DNA of 6,701 nucleotides from the NCBI GenBank assembly GCA_013042825.1, contig JABDPL010000254.1, forward strand, positions 1-6,701, in the 5' to 3' direction. Shown piece by piece: positions 1-5,368 of this stretch. Each line of letters begins with the position of its first letter. Within the stretch, counting starts at the first letter, position 1. The notes beneath the pieces were generated by a model. That model searched no databases and had not been told where the DNA came from. It saw only the letters and a list, made by a program, of their open reading frames with translations. Source of the stretch: Flavobacteriaceae bacterium. GTDB taxonomy: Bacteria; Bacteroidota; Bacteroidia; Flavobacteriales; Flavobacteriaceae. Made by a program: the position numbers and the translations under genes.

Positions 1-577
1 GTGATTGACTCATAGCATCGCCTAAAACAGTTGTATTAGGAGCAGAAGCCATTCTCACAAAATAAGGATTTGCAGTTGGTGACGGAGGCGCCAAATTAAC
101 GGGATTTCCATAACCATCAAATAATAAATGAAAACTTTTTGCTCCAGGGACTGCTAAATTATTGTATGGTGCAGCCGAGGGTGCAAATACTTCTGTTGTT
201 GGCAAAGCATTAACTTGAGATATCTCAGTTGTAGCCGGATTTATAAATAATCTTGGTCCGAATGCTGGATTTGGAACGCCATTAAAAAGCAAGCCCCCAA
301 CATTATCATTCATTAAAGGCTGGGTAAATGCTCCGCCTCCAACCAAGCTGAATCGCTGTGCCAATAAATTAGGGAAAGACAACTCTTGGCCAGCACGGAA
401 TAGTGCATTATCCATGTATCCTGCTGAGAGTGAATTACCAACGGATACGTATCTTGAGAAATCTGCAGAGCCTGCTGTCAATTCAACAGGTTCAGCAACG
501 ATATTTCCATCATCGTCGTTCTGACAGGCAGTCAAGCCGATCAGGATAAAAAATATGAATATATATTTCGTTTTCAT
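1..577 (-). CDS. SGNH/GDSL-family lipoprotein, C-terminally truncated by the window edge
   Basis: The frame opens at ATG 577 and stays open to the left edge: 192 codons are visible and the C-terminus is missing. The N-terminus is a lipoprotein signal: a short basic start (MKTK), a hydrophobic core at residues 5-15, then lipobox LTAC with Cys18 as the lipidated residue. QNDDD follows, resembling the acidic Bacteroidota lipoprotein export signal, so cell-surface exposure is likely (inference). SGNH/GDSL block I appears as VGNSLSAGY at residues 46-54, with Ser49 the expected nucleophile. A block II-like NLAVPGA at 140-146 puts the oxyanion-hole glycine at Gly145. Block III (GxND) and the Asp/His pair would lie outside the window, so catalytic competence cannot be judged. 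Family members hydrolyse esters or lipids; the substrate here is unknown. The start is supported by the signal peptide; there is no Shine-Dalgarno, only an A-rich leader. It begins 19 bp after the TBDR stop and is probably co-transcribed with it. Family call is firm; function is not. Confidence 0.85.
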   Translation of the reverse strand, partial: MKTKYIFIFFILIGLTACQNDDDGNIVAEPVELTAGSADFSRYVSVGNSLSAGYMDNALFRAGQELSFPNLLAQRFSLVGGGAFTQPLMNDNVGGLLFNGVPNPAFGPRLFINPATTEISQVNALPTTEVFAPSAAPYNNLAVPGAKSFHLLFDGYGNPVNLAPPSPTANPYFVRMASAPNTTVLGDAMSQS

Positions 578-596
578 GAAACTATTTTTTGTGTTA

Positions 597-3347
597 TTAT
601 AAATTGTTGATTACGATCGATGCATAGTACATCGATCCGATAAAACCTGTTCCAAAGGCTGTGAAATACTCATCTCCAAGTAAATTTGTTGCACCAAGTT
701 TAATCGTTGATTTCAATTTTGGAATGGAGTAGTTAATCTGAGCATCTAAAACATGGAAAGCTGGTACATCACCATCTCCGAACGCCGCTTGCCAGAAATA
801 AGTATCACTCCATCTCCAAGAAGCTTTAAATCCAAAATTCTCGAATAGCTCCGTATTTCCGAAGCTAGCTTTTACTTTATGCTCAGGTGTATTAAAATTC
901 GTTCTGAAATCAGGAAAACGATCCTGGTCAAAATCTTGCTTTGTATAAGTATAATTTCCACTTAAATCAAAATCTCCAAAAACCTTAGTTGAAACTCCAA
1001 TTGATCCTCCATATGAATTAACATCGACCTCGGAATTCGTGTAGGTCTGGTAGGTCACAATATCGCCATTTGCAATAGCGGCAACTGATAAAGAGTTATC
1101 ACCAACTGTTCCGTAAAGGGGTGAAATAACTTGTTCATTCGCGAGGAAATCGCTATAACTATTATAGTAAACACTCATATCGATAATGGTGCGATCGAGT
1201 TTACCTCGGTATCCTACTTCCATTGATGTGACCTTTTCAGGTTTAACTATCTCAGAATTTCCTAGAACAAGATCAGCTGGATTTCCACTCGCAGCGAAAG
1301 CGATTACAGAGGTAGCAGAGTATGAATTAAAATATGCTGCTTCACCTGTTTGAGTAACCGAAGCAGGAGCCCCTAAAATTTGTCCTGAGGCACTCACATC
1401 ATATGTTCTTGAATAACGCTGCGGATTATCAGGAGCAGAACCGACCAGGATTGCAAGCCCAGCATCAAGACCAATATACAGATCCTGCGTTGTTGGGTTT
1501 CTGAAACCTGTTTGAAATGATCCCCTTATGTTGTGGTTCTTATCTGCTCCGGCAGTGTAACCAAGAGAAATTCTTGGAGAAAAGAAACCATCGAAGAGTT
1601 CTGATTTATCATAACGGATAGATCCTGTAAACTTCAAGCGATCTTCTTCTAGAAATGATTTTTGAATTTGAGTATAGATGCCGAATTCCTGGTAGTTGAT
1701 GCCAGAATCAACATCTGTATAAATAGTTCCAGACGAGTTGAGTTCATATCTTCTGAACGATCCGCCCACCTGAATATCAGCAAAATCAACGAGGTGGCTG
1801 AAATTGTAATTGACGTCAGAATGATAATATTTAGATGCATCCTGGAATTTTGATCCGGTTCTTAAGTCAGGATCATTTATACTTTGATTGAAGGCTGCAT
1901 TAAACTGAGGTGAACCTGGCACAAATCGACCTGCCTCTGCCACATTCCGTGCCTGGGCGTGTGCTTGAGCATCAGTTGCACCACTAAGTGTAGCACCAAC
2001 ATAGGTACTGATATATTCACCAAACCATTGGCGATCACTTTTAAAGGCCCTGTTAATATTGATACCCGTAAAGACCATGTCATATGAATTACCCGCCTTG
2101 TCGGCAACGACATACCCTCTTACAAAGAAGTTGTCATTTCTCACTTCCAGTTTATGCTGTTGTTGTGTGAATCCATTTATGTTGTAACGGTTGGTTCCCT
2201 GATATATAGTTGACCCGGTACCGACCTTGCCTACATATTGAATCTCAAAATCATTGGCCCACGGGCGATAGTAGAATCCCCAATCGGTCTTTATACTTTC
2301 AGCATTGAAATTGGTTAGGTCCCTTTCATTATAACCGGTACGACTAACCCTGACATCCGGAACAATTCCAAGGCCCCCTGATTCGGCCCTGATGTTGGCG
2401 CTGTAATCATCGCCATAGACGTTTATACCATTGTAGTTCAGATTGGATGCCCTGGTACCACCATTCGAGTTTCTGTCTACTTCGCTGGTAGCACCCCAAT
2501 CGGTACCTTTCAGCCAACCGAAATTTACCTTTGCGGCAAATTTGTCACTAAATTTATAAGCTGCACGAATACCTACATCGCGATAGGTATTATCGCCAGT
2601 GGCATCCTGTGATGTCATTCCCTGCTTGTAAAAGCCGCTAATTCCGGGAAAGTCAAATGGACTTTTACTTCTCATAAAGAGAATCCCGTTAAAAGCATTT
2701 GCACCATAAAGAGCGGAGGAAGCACCCGGAAGCAACTCAACACTGCTCACATCGGTTTCTATCATACCAACAAGGTTTCCAATTGGAAAATTCAATGCCG
2801 GAGTGGAATTATCCATTCCATCAACCAACTGCATAAACCTCGTGTTAGAAAATGTTGAAAATCCTCTCGTATTTACAGATTTAAATGTTAAACTGTTTGT
2901 GTTAACATCTACACCTTTTAAGTTTTCAAGGCCATCATAAAAATCGGCAGATGCCGTATTTTTGATTTCCTTTAGGCCGAATCGCTCTACGGTAACAGGT
3001 GATTCGAAAATTCGCTCGGGTGTACGCGATGCGGAAATTACAACCTCATCGAGCTGGGTTCCTTCATTCAGGATGAAATCGATGGTTTGTGGACTTGTCG
3101 TTACCTCCTTCGTCAATGTCTCAAAACCGATACTACTGGCTTGTAGTGTAAAGGGAGGGTTTAGATCAACAGTTAAGGAGTAATTACCATCAAAGTCTGT
3201 AACAGTTCCCAGTGAAGTTCCAACCACAATCACATTAGCCGAAGGAAGTGGTTGACCTGTGTCATCTTTTACAGTACCGGTGACGGTTGTTTGTGCGTAG
3301 GAAAATACGCATCCAAACAATACTAAAATCTTTGCAATAGTTCTCAT
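597..3347 (-). CDS. TonB-dependent outer-membrane receptor with N-terminal carboxypeptidase-regulatory-like domain
   Basis: This is a complete 916-aa outer-membrane, energy-coupled importer. Residues 1-18 form a signal peptide with likely cleavage at SYA|Q19; Gln at +1 fits the Bacteroidota 'Q-rule' for signal peptidase I. Residues about 20-95 are a CarboxypepD_reg-like beta-sandwich (VTGTVKDDTGQPLPSANV, then DFDGNYSL). A TonB-box-like segment, DEVVISASRTPER, lies at 100-112. The plug spans about 112-230 and includes LVDGMDN (174-180) and the conserved VELLPGASSALYGANAFNG (203-221). The rest, rich in aromatic and alternating residues, is the 22-strand barrel, ending in YYASIVINNL. Length is normal for the family and no frameshift is seen. 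There is no SusD gene beside it; the downstream partner is a GDSL lipoprotein 19 bp away, so it is not a classical SusC. Tandem TAATAA marks the stop. Start ATG 3347 is fixed by the signal peptide; no Shine-Dalgarno is visible, as is usual in this phylum. Substrate unknown; a lipid, ester or esterified glycan is a guess from the partner. Confidence 0.95.
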   Translation of the reverse strand: MRTIAKILVLFGCVFSYAQTTVTGTVKDDTGQPLPSANVIVVGTSLGTVTDFDGNYSLTVDLNPPFTLQASSIGFETLTKEVTTSPQTIDFILNEGTQLDEVVISASRTPERIFESPVTVERFGLKEIKNTASADFYDGLENLKGVDVNTNSLTFKSVNTRGFSTFSNTRFMQLVDGMDNSTPALNFPIGNLVGMIETDVSSVELLPGASSALYGANAFNGILFMRSKSPFDFPGISGFYKQGMTSQDATGDNTYRDVGIRAAYKFSDKFAAKVNFGWLKGTDWGATSEVDRNSNGGTRASNLNYNGINVYGDDYSANIRAESGGLGIVPDVRVSRTGYNERDLTNFNAESIKTDWGFYYRPWANDFEIQYVGKVGTGSTIYQGTNRYNINGFTQQQHKLEVRNDNFFVRGYVVADKAGNSYDMVFTGININRAFKSDRQWFGEYISTYVGATLSGATDAQAHAQARNVAEAGRFVPGSPQFNAAFNQSINDPDLRTGSKFQDASKYYHSDVNYNFSHLVDFADIQVGGSFRRYELNSSGTIYTDVDSGINYQEFGIYTQIQKSFLEEDRLKFTGSIRYDKSELFDGFFSPRISLGYTAGADKNHNIRGSFQTGFRNPTTQDLYIGLDAGLAILVGSAPDNPQRYSRTYDVSASGQILGAPASVTQTGEAAYFNSYSATSVIAFAASGNPADLVLGNSEIVKPEKVTSMEVGYRGKLDRTIIDMSVYYNSYSDFLANEQVISPLYGTVGDNSLSVAAIANGDIVTYQTYTNSEVDVNSYGGSIGVSTKVFGDFDLSGNYTYTKQDFDQDRFPDFRTNFNTPEHKVKASFGNTELFENFGFKASWRWSDTYFWQAAFGDGDVPAFHVLDAQINYSIPKLKSTIKLGATNLLGDEYFTAFGTGFIGSMYYASIVINNL
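615..637 (-). repeat. Perfect 8-bp inverted repeat at the 3' end of the TBDR coding sequence
   Basis: GATCGATG (615-622) and CATCGATC (630-637) are perfect inverted copies separated by 7 bases. They lie inside the codons for the last barrel strand (GSMYYASI), 15 bases before the TBDR stop and about 40 bases before the lipoprotein start. The RNA could form a stable stem between the two cistrons. It lacks a following T-run, so it is not a standard terminator. It may be a processing or stability element that sets the ratio of receptor to lipoprotein, or a chance product of the codons. Confidence 0.4.
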
Positions 3348-3376
3348 TTTGGGTAGTTAGTTAATGTATATATCAG

Positions 3377-3405
3377 GCAATATAAATAATTAAATGAAAA
3401 CTAAA
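3377..3405 (-). promoter_or_regulatory. Tentative Bacteroidota-type promoter for the TBDR gene
   Basis: Minus-strand TATATTGC (3384 down to 3377) partly matches the Bacteroidota -7 consensus TAnnTTTG. It is preceded by TTTA (3405 down to 3402) after 17 bp, as a poor -33 element (consensus TTTG, or TTG in flavobacteria). It would start transcription about 20-25 bases before ATG 3347. An alternative further upstream is TTG with a 19-bp spacer before TAGTTTAC (3436 down to 3429), partly overlapping the hairpin. Neither matches well. A promoter in this 168-bp gap is expected from the layout, but the exact site is a guess. Confidence 0.25.
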
Positions 3406-3438
3406 TACCATCGGGATAAAATAATAGGGTAAACTATG

Positions 3439-3464
3439 CCGGACTTTGTATGAAACAAGTCCAG
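3439..3464 (-). repeat. Intergenic inverted repeat (hairpin) between glmS and the TBDR gene
   Basis: The minus strand reads GGACTTGT, loop TTCAT, then ACAAAGTCC (3462 down to 3441). This gives eight pairs with one bulged A, extended on the minus strand by a G-T wobble and a C-G pair at the base. No T-run follows it on either strand, so it is not a classical terminator. It could be an mRNA-stabilising stem for the glmS 3' end, an operator upstream of the TBDR promoter, or chance. The repeat itself is directly visible; its role is not. Confidence 0.4.
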
Positions 3465-3474
3465 GTATTTACAG

Positions 3475-3503
3475 AAAAAACCATTGATTCTCCGGTGAAT
3501 TAA
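3475..3503 (-). terminator. Weak candidate rho-independent terminator after glmS
   Basis: On the minus strand, starting 12 bases beyond the glmS stop, a short imperfect stem (TT-mismatch-ATTC, loop ACCGGA, GAAT-mismatch-AA; 3484-3503) is followed after TGG by a run of six T (3480 down to 3475). Position and T-run fit the end of the DUF4270-glmS unit. The stem has only about six mostly A-T pairs with one mismatch, so termination is uncertain and read-through into the TBDR gene is possible. Confidence 0.25.
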
Positions 3504-3515
3504 GTTATAAATTCC

Positions 3516-5363
3516 CTACTCTACAGTAACTGATTTTGCCAGGTTTCGCGGCTGATCAACATTTTTACCGAGCATTACCGCTATATGGTAAGAGAGCAGT
3601 TGAAGCGGAATGGTTGTGAGTAACGGACTGAGGCAATCCAGGGTTTCAGGGATTTCAATGACGTGATCGGCCAATTCCCTCACCGTCACATCGCCTTTGG
3701 TAACGATTCCAATGATGACCCCTTTTCTTGATTTTATCTCCTGAATATTACTGACGATCTTGTCGTAATGCCCTTTTCTCGGTGCTATAACCACAGTTGG
3801 CATATCTTCATCGATCAGGGCAATCGGACCGTGTTTCATTTCAGCAGCAGGATAACCTTCTGCATGTATATAAGATATTTCTTTAAGCTTTAAAGCACCT
3901 TCGAGTGCAACAGGGAAATTGTATCCCCGACCTAAATAAAGAAAATTTTTAGCATTTTTATAGACCTCAGCAATTTGTTTAACCATATAATCGCTTTCAA
4001 GAGCCTGGTTAACCTTTTCCGGAATCATTTCCAATTCAAACAAATGATGCCTGTAATCAGAGCTGGATATCGTGCCCTTCGCGCGTGCAAGACGCAAGGC
4101 AATTAAGGTAAGGATTGTTATTTGAGTGGTGAATGCTTTTGTTGACGCCACCCCGATTTCCGGTCCCGCATGAGTATAGGCTCCTGCATGGGTTTCCCTT
4201 GCTATAGAAGATCCTACAACATTACAAACACCAAACACAAATGCGCCTCTTGACTTCGCCAGTTTAATGGCGGCCAAGGTATCGGCAGTTTCGCCTGATT
4301 GTGAAATTGCGATAACCAGATCATTTTCGGTAATCACCGGATTCCGATATCGGAATTCGGAAGCGTATTCGACCTCAACCGGGATCCGTGCGAGATCTTC
4401 AAATATGTATTCGGCAACCAAACCGGCATGCCATGATGTTCCGCAAGCTACAATCAGAATACGGTCGGCGTTCAGAAATTTCTTCATATTATCCTCAACA
4501 CCGCCCATTTTAATTATGGCCTTATCGGTAAGCAATCGACCTCTGAAGGTATCGCTAATGGCATGTGCCTGCTCATAAATTTCCTTAAGCATGAAATGAT
4601 CATAGCCACCTTTTTCGATCTGTTCAAGATGCAATTGTAATTCCTGTATATAAGGATTTACAAGGGAATCATCATGTATCTTTCGTATACTTACGCCTCT
4701 ATGACGCCGAACAACCGCCATTTCCTCATCCTCGAGATATATAGCATTCTTGGTGTACTCGATAAATGGGGAGGCATCACTGGCAATGAAGAATTCATCA
4801 TCTCCAATTCCTATGGCAAGCGGGCTGCCCAATCTGGCAACAACGATCTCATTTGGCTTTGATTTGTCGAATACCGCGATAGCATAGGCCCCTATTACCT
4901 GGTTTAATGCAATTTGAACTGCTTTCCCCAGTTTAATATCATCATTCTTTTTGATGTCTTCAATAAGGTTTACCAGGACTTCAGTATCGGTGTCGGAGTG
5001 AAAAATATAACCTCTGCTTTCCAACTCCTGTTTCAAAGGCTCATAGTTTTCGATTATACCGTTGTGAATGATAACAAGATTGCCCGAATTCGAGTAATGC
5101 GGATGGGAGTTAACATCATTGGGAACACCGTGTGTTGCCCATCGTGTATGGCCGATTCCCAGCGTTCCATCGGTTGTGATTTCCTTTTTGATCTTATCCT
5201 CCAGATCCTCGACCTTACCCTTGGTTTTAGATAGTTTTATATCAGTACCGTCATACAGAGCGATCCCCGCGCTGTCATAACCCCGATATTCCAATCGTTT
5301 CAGGCCTTTAAGAATGATAGGATATGCCTCACGATGGCCGATATATCCAACAATACCACACAT
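3516..5363 (-). CDS. glmS: Glutamine--fructose-6-phosphate aminotransferase (isomerizing), glucosamine-6-phosphate synthase
   Basis: This cytoplasmic enzyme converts fructose-6-P and glutamine to glucosamine-6-P and glutamate, the first step towards UDP-GlcNAc for peptidoglycan and LPS. The 615-aa product matches the usual length (about 609 in E. coli). It starts MCGIVGYIG; Cys2 becomes the N-terminal nucleophile after Met removal, which fixes the start. The class II glutaminase domain (about 2-220) shows GHTRWATHG (71-79), HNG (100-102) and DTDTEV (124-129). The first SIS domain (about 290-425) has ACGTSWHAG (306-314) and SQSGETADT (354-362). The second (about 460-595) has LEGALKLKEISYIHAE (487-502) and KHGPIALID (510-518). 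The C-terminal NLAKSVTVE carries Lys610, the equivalent of the Schiff-base Lys603 of E. coli; Glu495 and His511 match its Glu488 and His504. All key residues are present, so it should be active. It lies 5 bp after the DUF4270 gene, and the leader is too short for a glmS ribozyme. Stop is TAG. Confidence 0.99.
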   Translation of the reverse strand: MCGIVGYIGHREAYPIILKGLKRLEYRGYDSAGIALYDGTDIKLSKTKGKVEDLEDKIKKEITTDGTLGIGHTRWATHGVPNDVNSHPHYSNSGNLVIIHNGIIENYEPLKQELESRGYIFHSDTDTEVLVNLIEDIKKNDDIKLGKAVQIALNQVIGAYAIAVFDKSKPNEIVVARLGSPLAIGIGDDEFFIASDASPFIEYTKNAIYLEDEEMAVVRRHRGVSIRKIHDDSLVNPYIQELQLHLEQIEKGGYDHFMLKEIYEQAHAISDTFRGRLLTDKAIIKMGGVEDNMKKFLNADRILIVACGTSWHAGLVAEYIFEDLARIPVEVEYASEFRYRNPVITENDLVIAISQSGETADTLAAIKLAKSRGAFVFGVCNVVGSSIARETHAGAYTHAGPEIGVASTKAFTTQITILTLIALRLARAKGTISSSDYRHHLFELEMIPEKVNQALESDYMVKQIAEVYKNAKNFLYLGRGYNFPVALEGALKLKEISYIHAEGYPAAEMKHGPIALIDEDMPTVVIAPRKGHYDKIVSNIQEIKSRKGVIIGIVTKGDVTVRELADHVIEIPETLDCLSPLLTTIPLQLLSYHIAVMLGKNVDQPRNLAKSVTVE

Positions 5364-5368
5364 ATTAA

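Noticed and set aside
1649..3183. Short open frames in and opposite the TBDR gene (1649-1840, 1662-1853, 1877-2113, 2962-3183)
   Set aside because: All lie within the continuous 916-aa receptor frame. None has a credible start context or family resemblance.
597..3347. Classical SusC of a polysaccharide utilisation locus
   Set aside because: No SusD-like gene follows, and no glycoside hydrolase or PUL regulator is in the window. The downstream lipoprotein has GDSL, not SusD, motifs.
4267..5234. Plus-strand open frames opposite glmS (for example 4267-4578, 4674-4862 and 4914-5234)
   Set aside because: They are antisense to an intact, strongly conserved glmS, have no recognisable motif, and are explained by the codon pattern of the real gene.
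5364..5368. glmS ribozyme or riboswitch upstream of glmS
   Set aside because: Only 5 bases separate glmS from the upstream gene. The ribozyme is a feature mainly of Gram-positive bacteria and no such sequence is visible.
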